Position numbers and translations under genes: made by a program
Part shown: in pieces, positions 1 through 7,927 of the stretch
Layout of the letters: each line of letters begins with the position of its first letter
Position numbering within the stretch: the stretch's first letter is position 1
NCBI GenBank assembly: GCA_021822115.1
Contig: JAJZSA010000046.1
Coordinates: forward strand, 1-19,859
Reading direction: 5' to 3'
From: Pseudomonadota bacterium
GTDB taxonomy: Bacteria; Pseudomonadota; Gammaproteobacteria; Burkholderiales; Gallionellaceae
DNA: 19,859 bases
Notes under the pieces: model-generated
Seen by the model: only the letters and a program-made list of their open reading frames with translations
Databases searched by the model: none
What the model was told of the DNA's origin: nothing

Positions 1-360
1 AAACTGGATCGCGCCAGCGAGGCGGGGATGGCGCAGGTCAACGATACGCGCATGACGCTGGATCAGTTGCGCCGCAATCTCACGTCGGCGATCGACTGTT
101 GTGCCAATACCTGGTTGCAGACCTGCTGGTTCGCGCTGGATGGCAAGGCACCGACAGCGCAGGATGAGGACGACTATCTGTCCTTGCTGGCTGGGCTGGC
201 GCAGCAAGGGGTGCGACCGCGCGGGGTGCTGCTCTACGGTCTGGCTCGCCCATCCCTGCAGCCGGAAGCGCCGCGTCTGTCGGCCTTGCCATCGGCGCTG
301 ATGGAAGCGTTCGCGGCGCGTATCCGGGCGCAAGGCCTGGAGGTCAGGGTTGCCGTCTAG
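1..360 (+). CDS. Probable radical SAM protein, C-terminal fragment
   Basis: The reading frame is open from the first base of the window to a TAG at 358-360, giving the last 119 residues of a protein whose start lies upstream. The tail has the pattern GVLLYGLARPSLQPEAPRL followed by a short helix and an EVRV ending. I recall this tail from betaproteobacterial radical SAM proteins found near housekeeping genes. The iron-sulfur CxxxCxxC motif would lie in the missing N-terminal part, so it cannot be checked here. An internal ATG at 28 is not a credible start, because the coding pattern continues upstream of it. The gene converges on the EAL gene, and the stop codons share CTAG at 357-360. Being a coding C-terminus is near certain; the family call is from memory and moderate. 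The substrate is unknown. Confidence 0.6.
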   Translation, partial: KLDRASEAGMAQVNDTRMTLDQLRRNLTSAIDCCANTWLQTCWFALDGKAPTAQDEDDYLSLLAGLAQQGVRPRGVLLYGLARPSLQPEAPRLSALPSALMEAFAARIRAQGLEVRVAV

Positions 361-1820
361 TCTTCCAGCGCGCGCGGGCGCGAGATGCCGAAACCTTCCG
401 CGTAATCGATGCCCATCTCGGTCAATCTGGCGATCAGTTCATCGCTCTCCACCAGTTCCGCCACAGTACGCACGCCGATCTTGTGTGCGACCTGGGCGAT
501 GGAGGCGACCTTGGCCTGGCTTACCGGGTCGCGCAGCAAGCCGAGGATGAGGCTGCCGTCGATCTTCAGCAGGTCGACCTGGAAACCGCGGATGCGTTCG
601 AACGGTACCTGGTTGCGACCGAAGCCGCTGAGGGCGACGCGACAGCCGCAGGTGCGCACGCGCCGGATGAACTCTGCGGTCATCGCGCCATGGCGCGTGA
701 GCTCTTCGTCGGGCACTTCGAAACACAGGCTGTCAGGCGCGACGCCGGATTCCTGCAACGCGGTGTGCAGGAACTCGGGGAACTCCGGGTCGCCCAGCGT
801 GGCCGGTGCCAGGTTGAGGAAGAACATCGAGCCTTTGCGCGCGTGGCTGACCGACCACGACAGTACATGTTCCACCACCCAGCGGTCCAGATAGGGCATC
901 AGGCCATGCCGTTCCGCCAGCGGGAAGAACGCACCCGGTGGCAGCAAGCCTTCCTCTTCTTCCAGCAGGCGTATCAGGATCTCGTAATGTTCCGCTTGCG
1001 CGCTGCCGCTCGGCAATGGCGCGATCAACTGGCAGAACAGGCGGAACTCGCCGCGCTCGATGGCGGCGATGATGCGTTTGCCGGCATCCTTCTGGCCGGT
1101 GACCTGTTCGGAGAAGGTCTCGAGGAACAGGTCCTGCCCGGTCATCTCGCTGCTATCGACCGGCGCCACGGGCGCGGCAACGTCGCTGCGTGCGGTGATG
1201 TCGTCGGCGAGGAAATAGAAGCCACTCACCTTGCCGGCCTCGTCGTATTGCGGCACATGCTCCACCGACAGCCGGTACAGCGCGCCGTTGGGCATCTGCT
1301 GGGTGCGTTCGTAGTGGATGTCCTGCCCGTCCAGCGACTGGCGCACCGCAGTGGCGATCTCGGTGTATGTCCTGGGGCCGAGGATCTCGCGCAGGTGGCG
1401 TCCATCGATCTGTTCCGGGCGCAATCCCAGCCAGTCCTGGAAGGCGCGGTTGTGATAACGGCACAGTCCCTTGGTGTCGAACTGGGCGATCATGGTGGAC
1501 AGCGCTTCATCCATGATCTGCAGGCGAGGGTGGTCGACGGCGTTCTTCTGTTCCGCATGCTTGCGCAACAGGGATTCGCGTTCCAGCTTGTTCTTCAGCG
1601 CGGCCAGTTGTGCGGTGCGGCGCATCAGCAGCCATTCCGAGCGCGAGGCGCGCACCGCTTCGGCGAGGATGGCGGCGACCAGTACGCCGGTGAGGAAGGC
1701 GGTCCAGGGCAGGTTGTCGCGCGTGATGATGATGGTGAACACCAGAACGGCCGCCGTCGCGGCTACCGCCAGGGCGGCGACATAGTTGCGGATGGCGCGG
1801 TACAACGTCCGTCGTTGCAT
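357..1820 (-). CDS. Membrane-anchored PAS-EAL protein with degenerate EAL domain
   Basis: A 487-residue protein. Two hydrophobic segments (about 12-32 and 38-55) are followed by a charged, probably coiled-coil linker (60-95), a PAS domain (about 101-212) and an EAL domain (about 247-485). EAL domains normally hydrolyse cyclic di-GMP. Here the signature reads EILIR at 280-284, so the first Glu is kept. N336, E368, K419-x-D421 and E455 are also present. However, the usual DDFG metal-binding pair is replaced by LSGFG (397-401), and the late Gln is Glu (E475, in AEGFG). Loss of both aspartates predicts no phosphodiesterase activity, so a cyclic-di-GMP-binding or protein-docking role is more likely; that is inference. 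The start is the ATG at 1818-1820, preceded on the minus strand by AAGGAA. It is transcribed divergently from rpsB. Confidence 0.85.
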   Translation of the reverse strand: MQRRTLYRAIRNYVAALAVAATAAVLVFTIIITRDNLPWTAFLTGVLVAAILAEAVRASRSEWLLMRRTAQLAALKNKLERESLLRKHAEQKNAVDHPRLQIMDEALSTMIAQFDTKGLCRYHNRAFQDWLGLRPEQIDGRHLREILGPRTYTEIATAVRQSLDGQDIHYERTQQMPNGALYRLSVEHVPQYDEAGKVSGFYFLADDITARSDVAAPVAPVDSSEMTGQDLFLETFSEQVTGQKDAGKRIIAAIERGEFRLFCQLIAPLPSGSAQAEHYEILIRLLEEEEGLLPPGAFFPLAERHGLMPYLDRWVVEHVLSWSVSHARKGSMFFLNLAPATLGDPEFPEFLHTALQESGVAPDSLCFEVPDEELTRHGAMTAEFIRRVRTCGCRVALSGFGRNQVPFERIRGFQVDLLKIDGSLILGLLRDPVSQAKVASIAQVAHKIGVRTVAELVESDELIARLTEMGIDYAEGFGISRPRALED

Positions 1821-1857
1821 GGTATTTCCTTCGTTGTCCGAGGCGGACCGATGGCCG

Positions 1858-1866
1858 ATTATGGCA
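1858..1866 (-). promoter_or_regulatory. Candidate extended -10 promoter element of the EAL gene
   Basis: On the minus strand the sequence reads TGCCATAAT, an extended -10 element (TGN plus CATAAT), about 38 nt upstream of the EAL ATG. No good -35 box sits 17 nt upstream; the nearest candidate, within GGACAAG, is weak, which is tolerable for extended -10 promoters. The transcript would have a leader of roughly 30 nt containing the AAGGAA ribosome site. Confidence 0.35.
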
Positions 1867-1902
1867 TCAAACCGGCAGCACTTGTCCGGCCGGTGTGTCG
1901 GC

Positions 1903-1931
1903 TTGAGTCGGCCAAGGGCTTCGGTTACAAT
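1903..1931 (+). promoter_or_regulatory. Sigma-70 promoter of rpsB
   Basis: TTGAGT at 1903-1908 and TACAAT at 1926-1931 are separated by exactly 17 nt, a strong housekeeping promoter. Transcription should start near 1938, giving an rpsB leader of about 124 nt. It is the only strong promoter seen before the long plus-strand cluster, so it probably drives at least rpsB and, by readthrough of the terminator at 2805, the downstream genes. Confidence 0.7.
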
Positions 1932-1937
1932 GCGCGC

Positions 1938-2061
1938 CCCGTTTATCCGGCAGTTGCGGATGGACGGTAATCCTCACGCCCGTTCATGTTGGGGTGTCTC
2001 CGCGAAGTCGGGGATCAGGCTGACGGGTGGAAGAACTTAACCCTTAACGATTGGAGTAATC
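1938..2061 (+). promoter_or_regulatory. Long 5' leader of rpsB, possible autoregulatory RNA
   Basis: About 124 nt separate the predicted transcription start from the rpsB ATG, much longer than needed for translation. A CCCGTTCA at 1979-1986 can pair with TGACGGG at 2021-2027 with one bulged base, enclosing about 34 nt. The ribosome site GGAG lies about 8 nt before the ATG, outside this stem. Ribosomal protein S2 represses its own operon through the rpsB leader in gammaproteobacteria, so a similar role is plausible here. I see no sequence match that proves it. Confidence 0.3.
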
Positions 2062-2790
2062 ATGGCAGCAGTCACTATGCGTCAAATGCTGGAAGCGGGT
2101 GTCCATTTCGGTCACCAGACCCGTTTCTGGAATCCCAAGATGGCCCCCTATATCTTCGGCCATCGCAACAAGATTCATATCGTCAACCTGGAAAAGACCG
2201 TCGTGATGTTCAACGACGCGCTGAAGGAAGTACGCAAGATCGCAGCGAAGAAGGGCACCATCCTGTTCGTGGCGACCAAGCGTCAGGCGCGCGAGATCAT
2301 CCGCGAAGAAGCGGCCCGTTGCGGCATGCCGTTCGTCGACCACCGCTGGCTGGGTGGCATGTTGACCAACTTCAAGACCGTGCAGACCTCGATCAAGCGT
2401 CTGCGCGATCTGGAAGCGATGATCGCCGACGGCAGCATCGACAAGATCTCCAAGAAGGAAGGTCTGATGCTGCGTCGCGAACTGGAAAAGCTGGAGCGCA
2501 GCCTGGGCGGTTTCAAGGAACTGCAGGGTCTGCCCGATGCGCTGTTCGTGATCGACGTCGGCTACCAGAAGGGTGCCGTCAATGAAGCGCAGAAGCTGGG
2601 CATCCCGGTCATCGGCGTGGTCGACACCAACCACAGCCCGGCCGGTGTGGATTACGTGATCCCCGGTAACGATGACTCCAGCCAAGCGATCCGCCTGTAC
2701 GCACGCGGCATGGCCGATGCAATCCTGGAAGGTCGCGAGCAAGCGACCGCAGATCTGGTCGAGCAGATCGCGGACAAGGAAGCTGCCTGA
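2062..2790 (+). CDS. rpsB: 30S ribosomal protein S2
   Basis: A 242-residue protein, the normal length for bacterial S2. The N-terminus ([19 protein letters not shown], after eight residues) and the internal stretches [14 protein letters not shown] and [11 protein letters not shown] are family hallmarks. S2 joins the 30S subunit late and bridges head and body; it is needed for S1 binding. The start ATG is preceded by GGAG at a good distance. The gene has its own strong promoter and long leader and is followed by an intrinsic terminator at 2805-2830. S2 can therefore be made in excess over EF-Ts and the rest of the cluster. Identification is certain. Confidence 0.98.
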   Translation: MAAVTMRQMLEAGVHFGHQTRFWNPKMAPYIFGHRNKIHIVNLEKTVVMFNDALKEVRKIAAKKGTILFVATKRQAREIIREEAARCGMPFVDHRWLGGMLTNFKTVQTSIKRLRDLEAMIADGSIDKISKKEGLMLRRELEKLERSLGGFKELQGLPDALFVIDVGYQKGAVNEAQKLGIPVIGVVDTNHSPAGVDYVIPGNDDSSQAIRLYARGMADAILEGREQATADLVEQIADKEAA

Positions 2791-2804
2791 ACGGCCTCTC
2801 CGTC

Positions 2805-2830
2805 AAAAGGGGGCGCAAGCCCCCTTTTTT
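2805..2830 (+). terminator. Intrinsic terminator (attenuator) between rpsB and tsf
   Basis: A perfect stem AAAAGGGGGC / GCCCCCTTTT with the tetraloop GCAA (2815-2818) ends in six T residues (2825-2830). The A-tract before the stem makes it look bidirectional. It lies 14 bp after the rpsB stop and ends 38 bp before tsf. No convincing promoter follows it, so tsf expression probably depends on partial readthrough. Confidence 0.88.
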
Positions 2831-2868
2831 GTAACCTGAATCCTGTAGAAAAAAGTTAGGAGTTTGAA

Positions 2869-3768
2869 ATGGCGGAAATCACCGCAACCATGGTCAAGGA
2901 ACTGCGCGAGGCGACCGGCCTCGGCATGATGGAATGCAAGAAGGCGCTGGTCGAGACCGACGGCGACTTCAAGGCAGCGGAAGAGCTGCTGCGTATCAAG
3001 AGCGGCGCGAAGGCCAGCAAAGCCGCATCGCGCGTCACCGCCGAAGGCGTGATCGGCTCCTACCTGGCTGCCGACGGCAAGACCGGCGCTGTGGCGGAAG
3101 TGAACTGCGAGACCGACTTCGTGGCCAAGAACGACGACTTCATGGCCTTCGCCAAGAACGTCGCCGAGACCGTGGCCAAGAACGACCCGGCCGACATCGA
3201 GGCATTGTCCGGCATGAAGCTGGCCAATGGCGTGGGCTCCGTGGAAGAAGATCGCAAGGCGCTGGTGATGAAGCTGGGCGAGAACGTGACCGTGCGTCGT
3301 TTCGAGCGTTATGCCACTACCAGCGGCAAGCTGGCCACCTATCTGCACGGCAACAAGATCGGCGTGATGGTGAGCTATGAAGGCGGCGACGAGAACATGG
3401 GCAAGGACATCGCCATGCACATCGCGGCTTCCAAGCCGAAGTCCGTGGACGCCTCCGGTGTGGATGCCGAGCTGATCGCTACCGAGCGTCGCATCGCCAT
3501 CGAGAAGGCCAAGGAATCCGGCAAGCCGGAAGCCATGCTGGAGAAGATCGCCGAGGGTACCGTGCAGAAGTTCCTCAAGGAAGTCACCCTGCTGGGCCAG
3601 GTGTTCGTCAAGGCCGAAGACGGCAAGCAGACCATCGAGCAACTGCTGAAGAGCAAGGGCGCTTCCGTGTCCGCGTTCCAGCTGTTCGTGGTGGGCGAAG
3701 GCATCGAGAAGAAGGTCGAGGACTACGCCGCCGAAGTGGCTGCCGCCGCTGCTGCTGCCAAGAAGTGA
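2869..3768 (+). CDS. tsf: Elongation factor Ts
   Basis: EF-Ts, 299 residues, is the nucleotide exchange factor that releases GDP from EF-Tu. The N-terminal UBA-like domain (1-50, with [16 protein letters not shown]) and the TDFVAKN motif at 82-88, which inserts near the Mg2+ site of EF-Tu, are clear. The C-terminus is alanine-rich ([13 protein letters not shown]). The ATG is preceded by TTAGGAG at 2856-2862, an ideal ribosome site. The gene follows rpsB as in almost all proteobacteria, but across a strong terminator. The spacing of 13 nt to pyrH suggests cotranscription downstream. Identification is certain. Confidence 0.98.
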   Translation: MAEITATMVKELREATGLGMMECKKALVETDGDFKAAEELLRIKSGAKASKAASRVTAEGVIGSYLAADGKTGAVAEVNCETDFVAKNDDFMAFAKNVAETVAKNDPADIEALSGMKLANGVGSVEEDRKALVMKLGENVTVRRFERYATTSGKLATYLHGNKIGVMVSYEGGDENMGKDIAMHIAASKPKSVDASGVDAELIATERRIAIEKAKESGKPEAMLEKIAEGTVQKFLKEVTLLGQVFVKAEDGKQTIEQLLKSKGASVSAFQLFVVGEGIEKKVEDYAAEVAAAAAAAKK

Positions 3769-3781
3769 TCGAAAGGACGCC

Positions 3782-4501
3782 ATGACCGCACCCGCCTACA
3801 AACGCATCCTGCTCAAACTCTCCGGCGAAGCCCTGATGGGCGATGACAGCTACGGCATCAACCGTGCCGTGGTCGAACGCATCGTGGCCGAGATCAAGGA
3901 GGTCAATGACCTGGGGGTGGAAGTGGCGATGGTGGTCGGTGGCGGCAATATCTTCCGCGGCATGGCGCCGGCCGCCGCGGGTATGGATCGCGCCACCGCT
4001 GATTACATGGGCATGCTGGCCACGGTGATGAACTCGATGGCCTTGCAGGATGCGATGACGCGCGCCGGCCTTGAGTGTCGTGTGCAGTCGGCATTGAGTC
4101 TGGAGCAGGTGGCCGAGCCGTTCATCCGCGGCAAGGCTTTGCGTTATCTGGAAGACGGCAAGGTGGTGATCTTCGCGGCCGGCATCGGCAGCCCGTTCTT
4201 CACCACCGACACCGCTGCCGCATTGCGCGGCGTGGAGATGTCCGCCAACGTGGTGATCAAGGCCACCAAGGTCGACGGTATCTATACCGACGATCCCAAG
4301 AAGAACCCCAATGCGATCCGTTATCAGAGCCTGAGCTTCGATGAGGCGATCAGCAAGAATCTCAAGGTGATGGACGCCACGGCGCTGACCTTGTGTCGCG
4401 ACCAGAAGTTGCCCATCATCGTATTCAGTATCTTCAAGCCGGGCGCGCTCAAGCGCGTGGTGTTCGGCGAAGGAGAAGGCACCCTGGTACGCGTGGATTA
4501 G
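3782..4501 (+). CDS. pyrH: UMP kinase
   Basis: A 239-residue amino-acid-kinase-fold enzyme that phosphorylates UMP to UDP with ATP in pyrimidine nucleotide synthesis. Visible family motifs are LLKLSGEAL (10-18), the glycine loop GGGNIFRG (53-60), and the later [10 protein letters not shown] and [17 protein letters not shown] stretches. It has bacterial PyrH length and is unrelated to eukaryotic UMP/CMP kinases. AAAGGA lies just before the ATG. frr begins 12 nt after the stop. Family members are usually hexameric, activated by GTP and inhibited by UTP; that is established knowledge and not visible here. Confidence 0.97.
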   Translation: MTAPAYKRILLKLSGEALMGDDSYGINRAVVERIVAEIKEVNDLGVEVAMVVGGGNIFRGMAPAAAGMDRATADYMGMLATVMNSMALQDAMTRAGLECRVQSALSLEQVAEPFIRGKALRYLEDGKVVIFAAGIGSPFFTTDTAAALRGVEMSANVVIKATKVDGIYTDDPKKNPNAIRYQSLSFDEAISKNLKVMDATALTLCRDQKLPIIVFSIFKPGALKRVVFGEGEGTLVRVD

Positions 4502-4513
4502 GAGCAGCAAGCA

Positions 4514-5071
4514 ATGATCTCTGAAATCAAGAAGAACGTAGAACAGAAGATGCACAAATCGCTGGAGGCGCTAAAGGTCGACCTCAGCAAGATCCGCACC
4601 GGCCGTGCGCACGTAGGTCTGCTCGACCATGTGCAGGTCGAGTATTACGGCAGCATGGTACCGGTGAACCAGGTGGCCAACGTGACGCTGGCCGACGCAC
4701 GCACCATCGGCGTTCAGCCATACGAGAAGAACATGGTGGGCAAGATCGAGAAGGCCATCCGCGATTGCGACCTGGGCCTGAACCCCGCCACCAATGGCGA
4801 CCTGATCCGCGTGCCGATGCCCATGCTCACCGAAGAGCGCCGCCGCGATCTGATCAAGGTGGTGAAGAGCGAAGGCGAGGGCGCCAAAGTCGCTGTGCGC
4901 AACATCCGCCGCGAAGCCAACGAGCAGCTGAAGAAGCTGCTCAAGGACAAGGAGGTCAGCGAAGACGACGAGCGCCGCGCACAAGACGAGGTGCAGAGAC
5001 TGACCGACCGTTTCGTGGCTGAGATCGACAAGGCTTTGCAGGTCAAGGAAGCCGACCTGATGGCGATCTAG
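4514..5071 (+). CDS. frr: Ribosome recycling factor
   Basis: A 185-residue protein of normal RRF length. It splits the post-termination ribosome together with EF-G. The N-terminal [22 protein letters not shown] helix and the central [16 protein letters not shown] stretch are diagnostic. Charged C-terminal helices complete the three-helix bundle. AGGAG overlaps the pyrH stop (TTAGGAG), leaving the ATG well placed. The gene is followed by an unusual repeat-filled spacer (5072-5161) before uppS, the largest break in the cluster after the rpsB-tsf junction. Confidence 0.97.
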   Translation: MISEIKKNVEQKMHKSLEALKVDLSKIRTGRAHVGLLDHVQVEYYGSMVPVNQVANVTLADARTIGVQPYEKNMVGKIEKAIRDCDLGLNPATNGDLIRVPMPMLTEERRRDLIKVVKSEGEGAKVAVRNIRREANEQLKKLLKDKEVSEDDERRAQDEVQRLTDRFVAEIDKALQVKEADLMAI

Positions 5072-5073
5072 AA

Positions 5074-5156
5074 GGATTGGGGATTTAGGATTTTGGATTT
5101 GGGATTGAGTATGTTTCCTCGCCCCTCCTGAATCCCAATTCCCAATTCCCAAATCC
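5074..5156 (+). repeat. Inverted array of GGATTNN heptads between frr and uppS
   Basis: Five tandem heptads of form GGATTNN fill 5074-5108 (GGATTGG, GGATTTA, GGATTTT, GGATTTG, GGATTGA). After a 20-nt spacer, four heptads of the same family lie in the opposite orientation at 5129-5156 (on the minus strand GGATTTG, GGAATTG, GGAATTG, GGATTCA). Pairing 5081-5108 with 5129-5156 gives 23 Watson-Crick pairs out of 28, so the transcript can form a long imperfect hairpin. No T-tract follows, so it is not a standard intrinsic terminator. The stretch is much more AT-rich than the genes around it. Confidence 0.85.
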
Positions 5157-5161
5157 TGAAA

Positions 5162-5923
5162 ATGGCCTTCTTCAAAAGCTCAACCCGCACCATCCCCGAG
5201 ACATCCACTGTCCCGCGCCATATCGCCATCATCATGGATGGTAACGGGCGTTGGGCACGACAGCGTCTGATGCCGCGCGTGATGGGGCATCAGCGCGGGG
5301 TGGAGTCGGTGCGCGAGGTGGTCAAGGCCTGTCGCGAACTGGGCGTGAGCTACCTCACCTTGTTCGCTTTCAGCAGCGAGAACTGGCGCCGCCCGGCGGA
5401 TGAGGTGTCCTTCCTCATGCAGCTGTTCCTCAAGATGCTGGAGCGCGAGGTCGCCAATCTGCACCGCAACGATATCCGTCTCAAGATCATCGGCGACCGC
5501 AGCCGTTTCGACGACAAGCTGGTGCGTTACATCGAGGAAGCCGAACAGCTCACGGCCGCCAATAGCGGCCTCACCCTGACCATCGCAGCCAACTACGGCG
5601 GGCGTTGGGACATCATGCAGGCCATGCATGCCTTGAGTCAGGCCCATCCCGAACGCGCCAGCGCTTTCGAGGAAGAAGAACTGACACCTTACCTGTCGAT
5701 GGCCTATGCGCCGGAGCCGGACCTGTTCATCCGTACCGGCGGCGAACAGCGCATCAGCAACTTCCTGCTGTGGCAGCTGGCCTACACCGAACTGTATTTC
5801 ACCGACATCCTGTGGCCGGCCTTCGATCGTGCCGCGCTGGAGGTCGCCATCCAGTCCTACCAAAAGCGTGAGCGCCGTTTCGGCCGCACCAGCGAACAAC
5901 TGAAGAAGGAAGAAGATGCTTAG
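5162..5923 (+). CDS. uppS: Undecaprenyl diphosphate synthase (cis-prenyltransferase)
   Basis: A 253-residue cytosolic enzyme that condenses isopentenyl diphosphate units onto farnesyl diphosphate to make the C55 lipid carrier for peptidoglycan and O-antigen. The signature [13 protein letters not shown] places the catalytic Asp at D26. [14 protein letters not shown] and the C-terminal [15 protein letters not shown] (diphosphate-binding Arg) are also present. The chosen ATG lies directly after the heptad array and has no recognisable Shine-Dalgarno sequence; the preceding bases are AATCCTGAAA. A later start would cut into the DGNGR region, so 5162 is retained. The last 8 nt overlap cdsA. Function is certain, the start slightly less so. 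Confidence 0.96.
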   Translation: MAFFKSSTRTIPETSTVPRHIAIIMDGNGRWARQRLMPRVMGHQRGVESVREVVKACRELGVSYLTLFAFSSENWRRPADEVSFLMQLFLKMLEREVANLHRNDIRLKIIGDRSRFDDKLVRYIEEAEQLTAANSGLTLTIAANYGGRWDIMQAMHALSQAHPERASAFEEEELTPYLSMAYAPEPDLFIRTGGEQRISNFLLWQLAYTELYFTDILWPAFDRAALEVAIQSYQKRERRFGRTSEQLKKEEDA

Positions 5924-6746
5924 ATCGCGCGTCATCACCGCAGCCGTGCTGCTGGTCCTGCTGCTGGCCGCCTTGTTCCTGTTGCCGCCGGTGGCGTGGT
6001 CGCTGCTGGTGGTGGTGATGGTGATGCAAGGCACTTCGGAATGGGCACGTCTGGCCGGTCTGCAGGGACAGGCGGCCAAGCTGTACTGGGGTGCGACGCT
6101 GGCGCTGATGCTGGGGCTGCTGGCGCTGGACACCGTGTTGCCTACTGGGATCGACAACTATGCCCATCTGTCCGCTTATCTGCTGTCGGCCCTGTTGTGG
6201 CTGATCGTGGTGCCGGCCTGGCTGATGAGCGGCGTCAAGGTGAAACATAACGGCCTGATGATGTTGGTCGGCTGGCTGGTGCTGGTGCCGACCGGATTGG
6301 CGATGATCGACCTGCGCGCCTGGGCGCCCAGCCCGTGGATGCTGCTGTTCGTGATGGGCGTAGTGTGGGTGGCCGACAGTGCCGCCTATTTCGCCGGGCG
6401 CAAGTTCGGCAAGACCAAGCTGGCGCCCAGCATCAGCCCGGGCAAGACCTGGGAAGGGGTCGCTGGCGCCATCCTCGGCGTCTCCATCTATGTCGCGCTG
6501 GTGTGGTCGCTGAGCGAGGAATTCTCGCGCTTGCAGATCCTGCCGGCGATGATGCTCACCGCCTGGTGGTGGGTGGTGCTGGCCATCCTGGGCGACCTGT
6601 TCGAATCGGCCATCAAGCGGCAGGCCGGGGTCAAGGATAGTGGTGCGCTGTTGCCCGGACACGGCGGCCTGCTGGACCGCATCGATGCGCTGACCTCCAC
6701 CTTGCCGCTGGCCATGCTGGCGTTGCTGCTGCACGGGATGAACTAG
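5916..6746 (+). CDS. cdsA: Phosphatidate cytidylyltransferase (CDP-diglyceride synthase)
   Basis: A 276-residue integral membrane enzyme with about seven to eight hydrophobic segments. It converts phosphatidic acid and CTP into CDP-diacylglycerol, the branch point to all phospholipids. The family signature runs from S231 to D257: [13 protein letters not shown], then [13 protein letters not shown], including the conserved Asp and Lys residues. An upstream SPGKTWEG motif is also typical. The ATG overlaps the uppS stop by 8 nt, with GGAAGAAG within uppS as ribosome site, so the two are probably translationally coupled. The TAG stop shares its G with the GTG start of dxr. Confidence 0.96.
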   Translation: MLRSRVITAAVLLVLLLAALFLLPPVAWSLLVVVMVMQGTSEWARLAGLQGQAAKLYWGATLALMLGLLALDTVLPTGIDNYAHLSAYLLSALLWLIVVPAWLMSGVKVKHNGLMMLVGWLVLVPTGLAMIDLRAWAPSPWMLLFVMGVVWVADSAAYFAGRKFGKTKLAPSISPGKTWEGVAGAILGVSIYVALVWSLSEEFSRLQILPAMMLTAWWWVVLAILGDLFESAIKRQAGVKDSGALLPGHGGLLDRIDALTSTLPLAMLALLLHGMN

Positions 6747-7927
6747 TGCAGCGCGTGCAGAACATCACCGTACTCGGTGCCACCGGCAGCATCGGCAAAA
6801 GCACGCTGGATGTCGTCGCACGCCATCCCGACCGTTACCGTATCAGTGCGCTGACCGCCAACCAGCAGGACGAGCTGCTGTTCGAGCAGTGCCAGCGCTT
6901 CCAGCCGCGCTTCGCCGTGTTGCTGGATGAAGCGGCGGCCGAGCGTCTGCGTCGACGTATCGCCGCCAGCGGTTTGCCGGTCGAGGTGTTGTGCGGTGAG
7001 GATGCGCTGGTGCGTGTCGCCACCTTGCCCGAGGTCGATGCGGTGATGGCAGCCATCGTCGGTGCCGCGGGCATGCGCCCCACGTTGGCGGCGGCCGAGG
7101 CCGGCAAGAAGGTGCTGCTGGCTAACAAGGAGACGCTGGTGCTGGCTGGCCACCTGTTCATGGATGCGGTGCATCGCAGCGGCTCGGTGCTGCTGCCCAT
7201 CGACAGCGAGCACAACGCCATCTTCCAGTCGCTGCCGCGCGGTTACGCGGGCGACATGCGGCACAGCGGCGTCAGCAAGATCCTGCTCACCGCCTCCGGA
7301 GGCCCGTTCCGTTACACGCCACTGGAGCAGTTGCGGGACGTCACGCCGGAACAAGCCTGTGCCCATCCCAATTGGAGCATGGGGCGCAAGATCTCGGTGG
7401 ATTCCGCCAGCATGATGAACAAGGGGCTGGAAGTCATCGAGGCGCACTGGCTGTTCAACGCCGCTGCCGACGACATCCAGGTGGTGGTGCATCCGCAGAG
7501 CGTGATCCATTCCATGGTGCAATACATCGACGGTTCGGTGATCGCGCAGTTGGGCAATCCCGACATGCGCACGCCTATCGCCTATGCGCTGGCTTGGCCG
7601 GAACGCATCGAGGCGGGCGTTGCGCCGCTCGACCTGTTCGCTATCGCCAAACTCGATTTCATCGCCCCCGACTTCCAGCGCTTCCCATGTCTGGCCTTGG
7701 CCTATCAGGCCTTGCGTGCCGGTGGCACGGTGCCGGCGCTGCTCAATGCCGCCAACGAAGTGGCGGTGGCCGCCTTCCTTGAGCGGCAGATCGCCTTCCT
7801 CGACATCCCGCGTTTGATCGAAGCGGTGATGGCCGCCGTGCCGCGCCGCGAGGTGCAGGCCTTGCAGGATGTGCTGGAGGCCGATGCGGCGGCACGCCGT
7901 GCCGCGCAGGAGTGGATCCGTCGATGA
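6746..7927 (+). CDS. dxr: 1-deoxy-D-xylulose 5-phosphate reductoisomerase
   Basis: A 393-residue NADPH-dependent enzyme, the first committed step of the MEP isoprenoid pathway, converting DXP to MEP. The NADPH loop [10 protein letters not shown] is at 11-20 and ANKETLV at 126-132. The metal and substrate residues appear in [10 protein letters not shown] (D153, E155), [25 protein letters not shown] and the following EVIEAHWLF. The start is a GTG at 6746 that overlaps the cdsA stop (TAGTG). An in-frame GTG at 6755 is possible but has no better ribosome site. It overlaps rseP by ATGA. It supplies precursors for the UppS encoded two genes upstream. Confidence 0.97.
   Translation: MQRVQNITVLGATGSIGKSTLDVVARHPDRYRISALTANQQDELLFEQCQRFQPRFAVLLDEAAAERLRRRIAASGLPVEVLCGEDALVRVATLPEVDAVMAAIVGAAGMRPTLAAAEAGKKVLLANKETLVLAGHLFMDAVHRSGSVLLPIDSEHNAIFQSLPRGYAGDMRHSGVSKILLTASGGPFRYTPLEQLRDVTPEQACAHPNWSMGRKISVDSASMMNKGLEVIEAHWLFNAAADDIQVVVHPQSVIHSMVQYIDGSVIAQLGNPDMRTPIAYALAWPERIEAGVAPLDLFAIAKLDFIAPDFQRFPCLALAYQALRAGGTVPALLNAANEVAVAAFLERQIAFLDIPRLIEAVMAAVPRREVQALQDVLEADAAARRAAQEWIRR

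Noticed and set aside
483..1970. A 495-codon open frame on the plus strand opposite the EAL gene
   Set aside because: It is antisense to a protein with recognisable PAS and EAL domains, lacks known motifs, and runs through the promoter region. High GC content keeps such shadow frames open.
2829..2849. TTGTAA and TGTAGA as a promoter for tsf
   Set aside because: The spacing is only 9 nt, far too short for a sigma-70 promoter.
2803..3783. A minus-strand frame of 326 codons opposite tsf
   Set aside because: It is rich in His, Leu and Gly with no motif and is fully antisense to EF-Ts.
5074..5156. The heptad array as a CRISPR array or intrinsic terminator
   Set aside because: The units are 7 bp without unique spacers, and no T-tract follows the possible stem.
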